Shown: one piece after another, positions 22,770 to 34,057 of the stretch
Position numbering within the stretch: the first letter of the stretch is position 1
Layout of the letters: every line of letters starts with the position of its first letter
Made by a program: the position numbers and the translations under genes
The notes under the pieces: model-generated
The model's database searches: none
Told to the model about the DNA's origin: nothing
What the model saw: the letters and a program-made list of their open reading frames with translations, nothing else
Origin: Evernia prunastri
Taxonomy: Eukaryota > Ascomycota > Lecanoromycetes > Lecanorales > Parmeliaceae
Direction: 5' to 3'
Length of the DNA: 64,000 nucleotides
Assembly (NCBI GenBank): GCA_003184365.1
Contig: NKYR01000032.1
Location: 248,001 to 312,000 of the forward strand

Positions 22770-23237
22770 GATAGCACAAGTATATAGGCTATCGGGGATC
22801 TATAAGACCACAAGAAGTGTGCAGAGGCATAAGCAAGCAAGTGCTGCACTTGACTGTGTGCTGTTTATTGAACGAAGTGTGGAGTCGGGCCAACAGGGGT
22901 GAAACTCAGGACGACGCGCTTATGACCGGTGGGATTAGCCGATATTTCCCCGTCACGCGTTACGAATATGGCGCTAAAGCTTCCCCAGAGTTAAAGTACC
23001 TTACCTTGGGGAGAAAAGAAATGCACAATTCCAAAGGAATAGGGCAGAGTCGGACTGCGTGAATTTGGACACATAGATATAGTAACTTGCTTCTAATTAT
23101 TATGTCAGATCTCCGTACTCTAAGCCATGTCTTTAATCCCACTTTGTCGATTAATCGGGTAGAAGCATATTGAGATTTACTGCGTCCCGAAAGAGCTCTC
23201 TCCTTCCTACCCATTTTTTGCAATCAGTATCGCTTTT
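22770..23237. other. Intergenic region between two minus-strand genes
   Basis: This stretch of about 470 bp should contain the promoter of the unknown gene ending at 21159 and the 3' UTR of the acylphosphatase. Nothing further was recognised. Confidence 0.45.
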
Positions 23238-23988
23238 TCATACCAAAAGTTCAGTTTCGAGGGAAAATCTGAAGATGGAGAAGAGCCTCTCGTTGCCCCG
23301 TGTTTTTAGTGTGATACTGGTCTGATAAAAATAAAGGATAGACAATTGTGAAAGATGCAAACCTTTGTCTCAATAACTTCCTTCTCCACCTTCACTACCT
23401 GTGCAGCACTGGGCCCGTTGTTGAGTTCTTTGAGAAAAGACTTGATGCTGTCCTCTGAGCCTTGTGCTTCCCCGGCTACCTGCATCACGGACTGTCAGTC
23501 ACTGAACATCAAATGCATTGTTGAGTTGACACCTGGCAGGGTTGTCCTTGCGGATTCCAATGACCACCCTAAAGGGACTTAGGAAAGAGGTGTAAGTGAG
23601 CGAGTAAAAAACAATTAGTGGAGAGACAAAACCTAAAGAATTGGTGAAGTGAAGGTGGGTCAGAAGCCAGTACCTTATTGTCCGAGGTATTCTTGACAAA
23701 GCCTGTCAGATTCAAGGACTTTGCTTTGGTTTGAGTGAAAGACCTGTGACATGGAAAAGGGTCAAAAGTTTGGCCGGCACCGGATCTTGAGGATTGGGCA
23801 TACCGAAAGTTGACACCTGCCGGCAGTCAATCCTTGAGCTTATGGAGGCATCTGGAATGAAATAATGACTAACCTTGCACCGAGCCATGTACTGTGTAGG
23901 AAATCTGTTTTCGGCAAAGATCAGCTAGGTAATGAACGACGTTGATCAATACTTTTCAGTGGATAATGCATACACGTTGTTGAGACAT
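23238..23988 (-). CDS. Acylphosphatase
   Basis: This is a small cytosolic acylphosphatase, which hydrolyses the carboxyl-phosphate bond of acyl phosphates. The joined exons give SYTVHGSVQGVNFRSFT, GFVKNTSDN, VAGEAQG and FLKELNNGPSAAQVVKVE. The catalytic Arg (GVNFR) and Asn (VKN) are present. Introns are 23905-23973, 23817-23873, 23744-23803 and 23480-23673. The exon at 23804-23816 is only 13 nt and codes most of GVNFR. The 3' end is uncertain. A 41-bp intron (23322-23362) would lead to a stop at 23238, whereas an acceptor just before 23268 gives a stop at 23251. Neither ending matches the family's usual final GESxF well. The start at 23988 (MSQQR) fits family members. Confidence 0.82.
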
Positions 23989-24339
23989 TTTGCTGGTAGT
24001 AATTGAGAAGAGCCTTTGCATCAGAATGCTTTGATGGGTAAGTCGTTGATGGTTGCAATACTAGTGGTATTAAAGTGTCATTCTACTTCTTCAACGAATT
24101 GCCTCTAAATAGGCCGGGATTGTGAGGTCATTGCACATGACGTCAATTCTCCGTGCTGCAACCAATTGTTGTCTTACTACATTACCTGAACTCTTGAAAA
24201 CGCAACCTCTTAGAATATGATGGAAGGGTTTGGGAGCTTGGGGGAGGTCGGGTTTCTTGAAGAATATACTCGTACTTGAACTGATTTTCAGCTCTGCTAA
24301 AGTACCGTCTGCTTCACTACGAACTAAGTGACCCCCTAC
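23989..24339. promoter_or_regulatory. Acylphosphatase upstream region
   Basis: A 351-bp gap lies between the acylphosphatase ATG and the KEL3 stop. It probably holds the acylphosphatase promoter and the KEL3 3' UTR. No motif was recognised. Confidence 0.4.
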
Positions 24340-26655
24340 TTAACGTCTCCTGTTTGGCCCACCAGTGTTGCTTCGTTCGGCCATGTTGACAACCTCGCCA
24401 ATACCAGCATCTTCTTGCCTTTCTTCCTCCGCAACGATCTCTTCTCTGCTATCCCACCATTTAGTCTCTGCTTCATCAAATGCCACCTTCCTCAACTCTT
24501 TGATAGAGCTATTCATGACATCACCTCTGCTCTGTGCTTTCTCAAGAACAAGCTCTTGCCACGAATTCGACGTTCTAGCAAAGAATTCGCGGAGACTTTC
24601 AAAGGGTCGTGGCTGAGGTCTCGTGTCGGCAAATGTCATTTCTGGCTGTTCATCCTCAATTTCATCCATCTGCTCCTCTGCCAATGGTACTTCTGTAGGC
24701 TTTGTCGGGATACTCGTCGGTGGAAGAGCCACGCCCGAAGGTGTGTCTCCCTCCGGATCTTCATCCGTTGAACCGAATCCTGCGTCTTCATCCGATTCAG
24801 AATCGCTCTCAGAATCGTCGATCTGCCAATTTTCAAGTTCCCGTCTGTAGACTTCTTGCACGCCGTCGAGTTTACCAAGATCGACGGCGTGCATCTCATC
24901 AAAAGTATATTCCCGATCACCGCGCTCATAGGTCCCTCCAAAGATAAACAGCACATCGCCTTGGACTGCTAGCTGGGCGTTAAATCTAGGGCTAAACATT
25001 TTCGCAGTCAGTATAACTCTTCCAGGGTGGGTCCAAAGCCAGAACACAAGTTTCAGGAGTTGGAAAAGGTTGCCGGCTGCCATAACACGATCGGGAGAGG
25101 AAGGATGGGTCAGAGAGGTTACTTACTGAGGCATGGTGCTTAAGACTGGTTTGGCCGCCTTTGACGGCACATCTTCAGCCTCCAAGACAGGCTCCATGTC
25201 CAAGATATCTGAATCCGTAATAGTCCCCTTTGTTTCCAATGATGCAAGATTGCGGAGCAACTCCGCTTCATCTGCTTTGCCTCTGCCTCTTTTAGCACCA
25301 CGATCCTCTGTCTGCTTTCTGGGAGCAGCTTTGGCGCGCCGCAATGTCAAGGGGAAAAACCTGTTACGTTCGATGTTGAATGCGAAAAGTTGGTCGAAGA
25401 ACTCGCTATCCATGCCTTCCTCGCTCTCTTCAACATCGTGCACTCCACCAAACAAGATTCCACGACCTTTGTGATAAACCTGGGTCACGCCTGCTCTGGG
25501 TGGGTTTGGCGAATTCACTGGTTTCTTGCGACGCTCCCATCGCATTGTCGGGGCAGCGCTACTGACTGCATCTGCAGCTGGTTGCTCAATTCGGAGAACC
25601 CAAGTGTCTTGGTGTATCGTCGGTTTCAAGACCGATTTAGATGACTGTTGGCCTCCTTTAGGCTGTTTGCCGATAAAAGAGTTGGCTTTAACCCTTGAAT
25701 AGCCCCCAAATAAGATAGCTCCTGCATCATGTGGGAGAAAGGAGAAAGAAGACCTCGCGTCAGGCTTCTGGGGCAGCACAGGATTGTACCACACGTAATT
25801 TTGACAGTCATAGATCCAAAGGTCTTGCAGATACTTGGTCGCTTGGGACGTGTCCTGGAACCCTCCGAACAGGATTATATAATTCTAGATCTGATTGAGT
25901 AATTGCTACCAATCATTATCCTAATCCGAGCTTACCTTATAATACACTAACCTGTGTCCACTTCTTGCGGGCGGGCTCTTACCTTTGCTTTCTAATCTGG
26001 TCCACTCTCTTGTGGAGGGTTCTAGCCTCCAGAAGTCATTGTAGTGGTAGAAAGTACCCTGTTTCGGTGACGAGAACTCGCCTGTGACCCCAAATTAGCG
26101 AGTCGGATATCGCAAGAACACTTTCAGTCGAGCTGGTTTCCAGGCATACCCCCGAACAGATATATTCCGCCAGCATTGCCACCTCGACACCACGCATGAC
26201 CACTCCTAGGCAAGGGACTGTTCGGGCTTGTCACTTTTCGCCATTCGTCTCTGTCAATATGGTAGATAAAAAGATCATTGAAAAACGTAGCAACAGCACC
26301 GTTGTAATACTCTCCCCCAAAAAGGAAAAGTTCCTTCACATTGGAAGGCGAACCAATGAGAGTAGCCGATGAGCGAGGAGGAGGAGGCTCGCAGAGAGTC
26401 TCCGTAACCTTGAGAAATTGGGCTTGCTAATACCGTGAGCGGCTTGAAACACTTCTAGGATGCCTTGAAAGGGAACTTGCGTACCTGTTTGGCGTATTCT
26501 TCCAATACTGATTCCAGGTCGATATCTTCCGCATCACTATCGTCTGCTCCTTTGGATTTGACTTTCTTTTCTTTCTGAGCTGTCTTTTTGCTTTGTTTGG
26601 CAGCAGCTCGAGCTTTCTTCTCAGCATCTTTAGACTTTTTGTCCTTCTTAGCCAT
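24340..26655 (-). CDS. KEL3: Kelch-repeat protein, KEL3 / KLHDC4 family
   Basis: This 667-residue protein has a lysine-rich N-terminus (MAKKDKKSKDAEKKARAAAKQ) followed by an acidic stretch and then Kelch repeats forming a predicted beta-propeller. The repeats are visible as ELFLFGGEYYNG, GIYLFGGEFSSPKQGTFYHY, YIILFGGFQDTS, GAILFGGYSRV, GILFGGVHDVE and LFIFGGTYERG. The C-terminus is acidic with a basic end (NTGGPNRRR). This order matches yeast Kel3 and animal KLHDC4; the biochemical role is poorly known. Introns are 26427-26484, 26082-26149, 25885-25935 and 24992-25126, each phase-consistent and each restoring a repeat. It is divergent from the RecQ gene across 423 bp. Confidence 0.9.
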
Positions 26656-27078
26656 GGCAGTTTCATAGAACAATGTTTCGGTATAGCGAAGCTCATAAAT
26701 TAATGCTTTGGACGCCTAGGGTCTTTCAGGACTTGGGGAAATTGGAAATTGACTTTTATGTGCCTCAAACATTCAGGTCATCACCAAACTTAGTCTAAAA
26801 AGCACATATCATCGGATGTGTCGAGAATGATGCAGGCCGCTAGGTCCACTCCAGACTCAGCGCCGGCTTCATGATATTTGCTTCGAAGTGTTCACTACTG
26901 GGAGAGAAAGCGGGATCTTGAGAAAGTCTTGGCATCGCAGTCCTCCAAACGCAGCACGTGACTTCGTGCTAGCGGCAGGCGCGTTGTATGTTACGCGAAA
27001 TGGGATCTTGCTCAAGACCTTGTATAGACATCAGAACCTTGATGGCTGCTTCACCCCAAGCAGCTATGACTAGCTTCT
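26656..27078. promoter_or_regulatory. Shared upstream region of KEL3 and RecQ
   Basis: This 423-bp interval lies between divergent ATGs. No TATA box or recognised operator was found. Confidence 0.45.
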
Positions 27079-30000
27079 ATGACGAGACACAATCTGGAAC
27101 AGCACCTCCATTGGCTTCTTGGATCCTTACCCACTGAACCCCTGCAGCCAGCGTACGCCCCACTGCCCACTTCATCAGTGGAAGACGTATCATCGTTGCC
27201 TCAAGAAGCCGAACGTCTTAAACTAGATCCTATTGTCGAGGAAGCTAGCGATGCCAATAGCTCATCAAGACAGCGGGAATTTGTTCGACCCTCCTTACCA
27301 GCAAGTGTTCTCAACACTCAAGGCGGACATGAGATGGCACGGCTCCAATCTGGACCTAAATCGAGCAACAAGCCTCGACTATTAAGCGAGCACATTCCCG
27401 TCGCACTTCAGACTCTAACACACACCTCTATCCGAAAACCAGGAACATCTCTCAAGGATCAGTATAGTGCTCAATGGGAGCGTAGACCCGGTACGGAAAG
27501 CACGATCTGTGGCGACCTTGTGAGCATAGCTGACAATTATCCGGACTCTCCTTTAGAATTGACCAAGCCTGCTACGAAGAGGCACACAGTAGATACGCTT
27601 AAGACACCTGTCCCAAGAAGTCCACCATCTTGTGGTAGAGCTACCCCCCTTGACCTCAGCCGAGATGAATTACATACATCTTCGTCAAGTACGGTCGAGA
27701 CATTTGAAGAGTCGAGGGCTATTTGGAGGGAAGACAGTGCTTCACGCAAGGAGCCTCCTGTTAAAAAGGGCAAGAAGAGGAAAAGCGACGAGCTTGAGGT
27801 GGACGAACTCCAAGCAGGCGTACCTCCAAGGTTGTCACAAACGGGCTTTACAGCTATAGAGATGTTTCCGGATGAAACTGTATCTCTAGAGTCTACAAGA
27901 TCTCCCAGACAACTTGACAGCCGAGGAGCGATGAAAAACATCACCAGCAGTTGGAAGACTATACCACGTCTGTCGCCTAATGACCACTTTTTTGATGACG
28001 ACCTTGATTCACCAAGTACTTTCGGGAAACGCAGCAGCCAACAAAAGACGCGTTCCCCAAATAAACCTAGTGCTGGGACTTCAATCAAGAACGAAGGCGA
28101 CCCGAAGCCCGAGGAGAAAAGGAAGACAGTTGCAGACTCGGAAGACGAAGACGATGAGGCGGAATATAAAGAACGTCTCAATGAACTCACGTCTGAGAGT
28201 ACTGCAAGCGTCATTCCGCTGTTGGCTGCTTCTCCTTCTACCGCCAAGAGCCGTCTTCATCCATCGAAGGATAAGACGATTGCGAACCTGCGAAGCGCGG
28301 TGAAGCCCGAATTTCAATCTTTGCCAGACCAGTCAATACCGACAAGCAGCGGAGCGTCTCCTTTTCAATGTGACTCGCCAACAAAACTGCCTCTTGTGCC
28401 TCCACAAACTCGTTCGCAGCAGAACACAGTTGTTCCTCCAGAAAACCAAGACAAGGCTGCCGTCGAAGCTTTTTTGAGCTTCCAGCCAGATCGTACTCAG
28501 GCTTTCCTTGACGGGTTATATCGTGGTCGAAGATCCGCCGCCGAGACCTTATTCAATCTCAACGTTGACGGCAAAACACCAAGTGCTGAACTGCTGAAGC
28601 AGCCGGCTACATGGACAGCTAAAATAGACGCGACAAATCGGCTGCTGTCCTTAAGAGAGGAACATTTCAAACTTTCGAAACGGAGGCTAGAGACGAAAGC
28701 CCGTGTTGTGGCTGCCATCGAAGTAGATAGGCACGAATCGACCTACGCTCAGGACATGCTTGATAACAAAAGGTTCGCTAGTCGCTTGACACAGATTGAA
28801 TCCGAGATCAGTCTACTATTAGCTCAAGCAGGTCTTCCTACAGCAAGCTGTCAGTCGATCCAGGACAACCCCCAGATCATTGACCTTAAAAAGCATAATC
28901 TCGGCGAGCGGTCTACAACTCTTGTGCAGTCGACTCAAGCCGATTTGTACGCGCCCAGACTCATGACGCCTGATGCATTGCCACCCCTATCAAGCGGACT
29001 GGCGACCACACAATATGTCCAACAAACACAGGCTCCAGACATCGCTCCTCGCACACCGATAGTACACCCCATGGTCGATCTTCCGAGAATGCAAAGAAGC
29101 CCTTTGAGAACATACACCTCTTCACCGGCCGCGAAAGATATCACTTCTTACTTCTCCCCTCCGAAGCAGATATCGCGGCGTGCAGAATCAAGCGCACAAC
29201 CGCCCAATTTCAGGACGCAGGATTTCAGCCGTACCAAGACGCCTTCTCGAAATAAAGATGCCAAGCTGGATTACATTGAAGAAGATGAAGATCTTTTCAC
29301 GACGCACATGGGCACTCCGTTTCAGGCAGATGTTGATGAAGATGACTACGGCGAAGACAATGATGATGTGGACATGCTTGAGGTCGCAGAAGAAGTCGAA
29401 AATAGAAAAACGAGGCCTTACACTAACGAGGATGTCGGACGACGAGATGTCTTCGCAGAGACTTCTGGTAATGCTTTACGGCCAGAAGCGTCCAAAGCTA
29501 GACCCGTCTATTCTCATACAGCTCCTCAACTCTCGCAGATGCAGCATGTGTGGTCAAAAGATGTAAAGGCTGCTTTGAAAGACCGCTTTCATTTACGAGG
29601 CTTCCGGCCCAATCAACTCGAAGCCATCAATGCTACATTGGCCGGCAAGGATGCCTTTGTCTTAATGCCAACTGGAGGAGGTAAATCACTCTGCTACCAA
29701 CTGCCGGCTATCGTGAATTCAGGGAGAACCCAAGGTGTCACAATCGTCATATCTCCGTTGCTCAGTCTAATGCAAGACCAGGTCGAGCATCTGCAGAGAC
29801 TCAAGATTCAGGCTCTTTTGATAAACAGTGAAGTAACAGCGGAGTATCGTCGATTGGTCATGAACTGCCTAAAGGAGCAACAGCCTCACAAATTCTGCCA
29901 GTTACTTTATATCACGCCTGAAATGATCAACAAAAGCCAAGTCATGGTCAACGCTTTCCGAGACCTCCACGGGCGACGAAAACTTGCGCGCATCGTCATT

Positions 30001-32433
30001 GACGAAGCGCATTGTGTCAGTCAGTGGGGCCACGACTTTCGACCTGATTATAAATTGTTAGGCGAGGTTAGGCAACAACTTCCAGGTGTACCTGTCATAG
30101 CTTTGACGGCTACGGCTACTGAGAATGTGAAAATTGACGTGATCCACAATCTTGGTATCAAGAATTGTGAGATTTTCTCTCAAAGTTTCAACCGACCCAA
30201 TTTGAATTATGAAGTGAGGCTCAAGACCAAGGCAAAGGACGTTCTTGATAGCATGGTTGAAACAATCAACACGTCTTACCCAGGCCAATCAGGCATTATA
30301 TACTGTCTATCGAGGAAGAATTGCGAAGACATTGCGACCAAACTTCGTAAGCAGCACAACATTATGGCCCATCACTATCATGCTGGTATGGAGTCGGAAG
30401 AGAAGAAAAGGGTCCAAAGACAGTGGCAGGCCGGGGTCTACAAAGTCATCATCGCCACGATTGCTTTCGGCATGGGTATTGACAAACCCGATGTACGCTT
30501 CGTGATCCATCACACTATTCCTAAAAGTCTCGAGGGTTACTACCAAGAGACTGGCCGCGCTGGACGAGATGGCAAACGCTCTGGATGTTATCTTTACTTC
30601 GGCTTCCAGGACACTAGTGCTCTGAAACGCATGATTGACGATGGAGATGGCACCTGGGACCAAAAGGAACGCCAACGCCAGATGCTGAGGAACGTTATCC
30701 AATTTTGTGACAACAAAAGCGACTGCCGAAGAGTACAAGTCCTTAATTATTTTAACGAATCCTTCAAACGAGAGGATTGTATGAATTCTTGCGATAACTG
30801 CAACAGTAACAGCACTTTTGAGACTCGGGACTTCAGCAAAATCGCAATTGCTGCCATTTCCCTGGTCGAGAATATAAAAGATGACAAAGTTACGCTCCTT
30901 CATTGTGTTGATGTGCTCCGTGGAAGTAAGACCAAGAAGATCACCGACCTATGTCATAATCAAATCCCAGAGTACGGTGTCGGTTCCAATATCGACAGAG
31001 GAGAGGTGGAACGTATATTTTATAGACTTTTGAGTGAAGATGCGTTGTCGGAGCACAACGTCATGAATAAATCCGGATTCGCCAATCAATATCTTCATGT
31101 GAGTTGCGATCTGTCCGTCGACATCCTTGCGGACACTGACCATGGAAAGGTAGGAAAAAATAGCCTTGACTTTGCGAGAGGCCGAAGGAAGCTCAAATTG
31201 CAGATTCGTTTGTCTCCAACCGGGAAGACCAAAGACCCGAAGAAAGCCTCCACTAAAAGGGAGACTGGTGTGGCTGGGTCGCTTTCAGACGGCCCGGCGT
31301 CCACGAATGTCTCGTCTCCTGTCCAAGCCGCTTCTAGACGTCGTGTCCTGCAGAAGAGTAATCCTCAGCCCGAGCTTGAACTGCACAGGAGTGTTGACTG
31401 TCATGACCACTCTGCAAATGATGGCGGCGACGACGGTTCGTATATGGAAACAGAAAATGAGTCGGAAGACGGTTTCAGTCCTATAAAAGAGAAGGGACAA
31501 TCTCGGAGTGCAGTGAAAAGACCACTTGGACCACCCATTACCATTGACGAGAAGCTAGAGAGGCTCCATTCCATTCATCGAATGGTGGTGGAAAATTTCT
31601 TACTCAACGCGAAAGATTTAAGTCAGAAGGTGAGCTTTCGACAACGCCAATATTACTCATGGAAAAGTACTGAGGACAGTTAGATCCTCCTGAAAAAGGG
31701 TTTAAAGGGTCATCCTTTCACGGATACTATTCTCCGAGGAATGGCAATCAACTTCCCACAAAGTAATTTTTCCGTCCCTTAAAGCTCCGGCGCTGTTACT
31801 AATAGGCACCAGACGAGGACGAGATGCTTGAGATACCTGGTATTGACCCGAAAAAAGTTGAGATTCACGGCAAAGAATTTCTCAAGCTAGTCTGCGAAGC
31901 TCATTCCAATTATGAAGCCATGATGCAGCGAGAAGAAGACCGACCCCTGGATCCAAATCATCAGAACATCATCGAGCTTAGCAGCGACGACGAATTTGAC
32001 GACGGGAATGAGCTTGACGATTTCGAAGCAGATGATGAACCAGCGGAAGAACGAAGCCATTTCTTTCAACCCTCTCCTGACGTGATTGCATTGAACGCAA
32101 GGAGTAAGTCTAATAGACCAAGTTGGGAAACCCGATTGCTGATCCAATCTAGTCTCTCAACTTGCGCCCGCTCCTCCTGCACGAGCACAATCCTACGATA
32201 ACTCGAAAGCCCGTGGTGGTAGAAGTGGACGTGTCAATTCTCGAGCCCCATGGAAGAAGAACAGAAAAGCGTCTGGCAGCACCAGCAGGGGCAATGCTTC
32301 GGCCGGTGTTGCAAAGGGCAAGTCCACAAGCAGCAGGAGTAGCGGAAGCAATTTTGGTGGTGGACCAGCCAAATGTGGTGGACTTCGAGGAGGCTTGAGT
32401 GGTGGTGGGGGGATTGGTATGATGCCCACCTGA
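27079..32433 (+). CDS. RecQ helicase, BLM/Sgs1 type
   Basis: This is an ATP-dependent 3'-5' DNA helicase of the Sgs1/BLM group (MusN and QDE-3 in other moulds), acting in recombination intermediate dissolution and genome stability. The spliced protein has 1733 residues. A disordered N-terminal region of about 820 residues is followed by the helicase core, with Walker A PTGGGKS (Lys869) and the DEAH box DEAHCVSQWGHDFRPD (Asp975). The RQC zinc cluster (CRRVQVLNYFNE..., CMNSCDNC) and a winged helix come next. An HRDC-like segment (FTDTILRGMAINFPQ, IPGIDPKKVEIHG) and a Gly/Ser/Arg tail ending GGIGMMPT follow. Introns are 31630-31683, 31763-31812 and 32104-32152; the long first frame stops at 31683 only because the first intron ends in TAG. 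The start (MTRHNLEQHLHWLL) matches fungal orthologues. Confidence 0.94.
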
Positions 32434-32698
32434 AGTATCTGCTCTGTTTGCTTTTCTGCATTGGCCACCGCTAGAGCTTCTTCATTGAGTATTAGTTGTT
32501 GCATTGCAAGTATGGCTCTGGCGTTTAAGAAGTGACCAGGACATGGGACGGCCAAGGAATCTGCATAGAAATGGTGTATGGATATTTATAGCTGTATGTG
32601 ATAAAACATCAATTAGCTCTCCAGTAGAAGCTTCTGCCTTGTCTCCGCCGTATCATGGTATTCCAGCTCTGCTGTGCCCATACTTTCTTCCTCCATTC

Positions 32699-32976
32699 CT
32701 ACACCAGCGTGTTCTGTGTGCCGCTCGAGCCGGTATCTTTGCCTACGCCCTGATCCATCCTTTCCTTCACATCCTTTTCGGCACTCTGCTCGGTGCCTTT
32801 GTTGACGGTCTGCAAACTCAGTCAGCATACGGACATACAGATGTGATGGAGGACTATCTTACGGGAACGTTGCCTTTGAGAGCCGACTTGGCTTTGTCAG
32901 TGAGGCTTTGGCCGGCCTGCCCGCCGGCTGAGTCGCCGGTGCTGGTATCTGGGACGGTGGAATCGGTGGAGGCCAT
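32699..32976 (-). CDS. Small hydrophilic protein of unknown function
   Basis: Two exons (intron 32810-32862, GTAAGA...TTTGCAG) join to a 74-residue, highly polar protein rich in Ser, Thr, Gly, Asp and Lys. It begins MASTDSTVPDTSTGD and ends GTQNTLV. It has no membrane segment, signal peptide or cysteine. The pattern KADSALKGN-type/TVNKGTEQSAEKDVKERMDQ recalls small CsbD-like or stress-related fungal proteins, but I cannot assign a family. Good splice signals, a strong ATG context (ACCACCATGG) and a complete reading frame support it as a gene. It is convergent with RecQ. Confidence 0.55.
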
Positions 32977-34057
32977 GGTGGTGATGAGATTCGCGTAGTT
33001 CTTGGCTTTTTGTTGGTGTTGTGGAATAAGGTAGGGCTGGTTTGAGGATGGTGATGTCAGGGAGGGTGGAAGCTGGAGTGGAAGTGGAATTGGGGAGCAG
33101 TGGTAATGAATTGGATTCTCGCCATGACGTCCTCAAGGCCGCCTAAGTGAAATGGATGCGAAGCGTCTTCTTAACTTCTGCCTTATCTTATCTTCCACCC
33201 AACCGGACCACCAACGCCACGCGCTAAGCCTACATAACTCTAGCCTCCTGCCTCACAAGAGACTTAGCCAGCATGGTGAGGTGAGTCCAAAAATTGGCAC
33301 GACCACCGAGGACCACTTCTTCCGAGAACCGAATCGCTTCACGACTCTCATTTTTGCACCTCAATCCTCATAATCCTCATTTATGGAAGGCTGGTGTACC
33401 AAATCTTGCTAACGCCCTGAGGGCAAAGCTCACCTCACGTCTATGTTTTACGTGTAGCTAGTAATTCGGGACGAGATGCTTCTTGGAGCTGCCTTCCCAG
33501 CTTCTGACACCTAGAGCAATCTGATTCTGCCATTATGATAGGATACAAAAGACCTGACGACCAAGGTGTTGATGACGTCGTACGTATAGCGGTGAGAAAC
33601 AAGAAGATGTAATTCATCCTCGTATATCCCACACAGCACCAGCATTTGGGCTCATTTCACTTCTAAGGGCTCATTTCGCTTCTACAAGGAAACAGGGCAG
33701 GCTTCACCCTTCTGGATGGGGAAATGCAAAATGTAGTCGCTTTGTGAGCGACGGGAATTTTCTTGCTGCCATTAAAATATCTCAACATCTGAGCCTTGCC
33801 TACCTGTATTGCACTGTTAATAACACTCAATTCATCCTTCATTGGGCTTATGAACTGTTCAATGTTTTTAACGAAATGTGAAAATGAACTTTCAGGTACT
33901 GTTGTTCCTTCCGTTGTAGTCAGAAACCACCATCATGGACTAGCGTTCTTTCTCAATCTCTCCTGCCCAACCTCATTTTCTCAGCTCAATTGTCCGCTGA
34001 CTCCTTTGTACTGCGAGCTGGCACTTTTCAAGCGTGCTCAGAGGCGGTGAATGCACA
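32977..34057. promoter_or_regulatory. Divergent upstream region, 1.1 kb
   Basis: This long interval lies between the small hydrophilic gene and the plus-strand disordered-protein gene. It may contain an unrecognised 5' exon of the latter. I saw no RNA gene or repeat. Confidence 0.4.

Noticed and set aside
27537..28247. 236-codon minus-strand frame
   Set aside because: It is antisense to the RecQ N-terminal region, Ser-rich, and a shadow of the true reading frame.
30307..30903. 198-codon minus-strand frame
   Set aside because: It is antisense to the RecQ helicase core, which is clearly coding on the plus strand.
31684..31823. Possible truncation of RecQ at the TAG at 31681-31683
   Set aside because: The TAG is the end of a 54-bp intron; splicing restores the HRDC-like segment and the fungal C-terminus.
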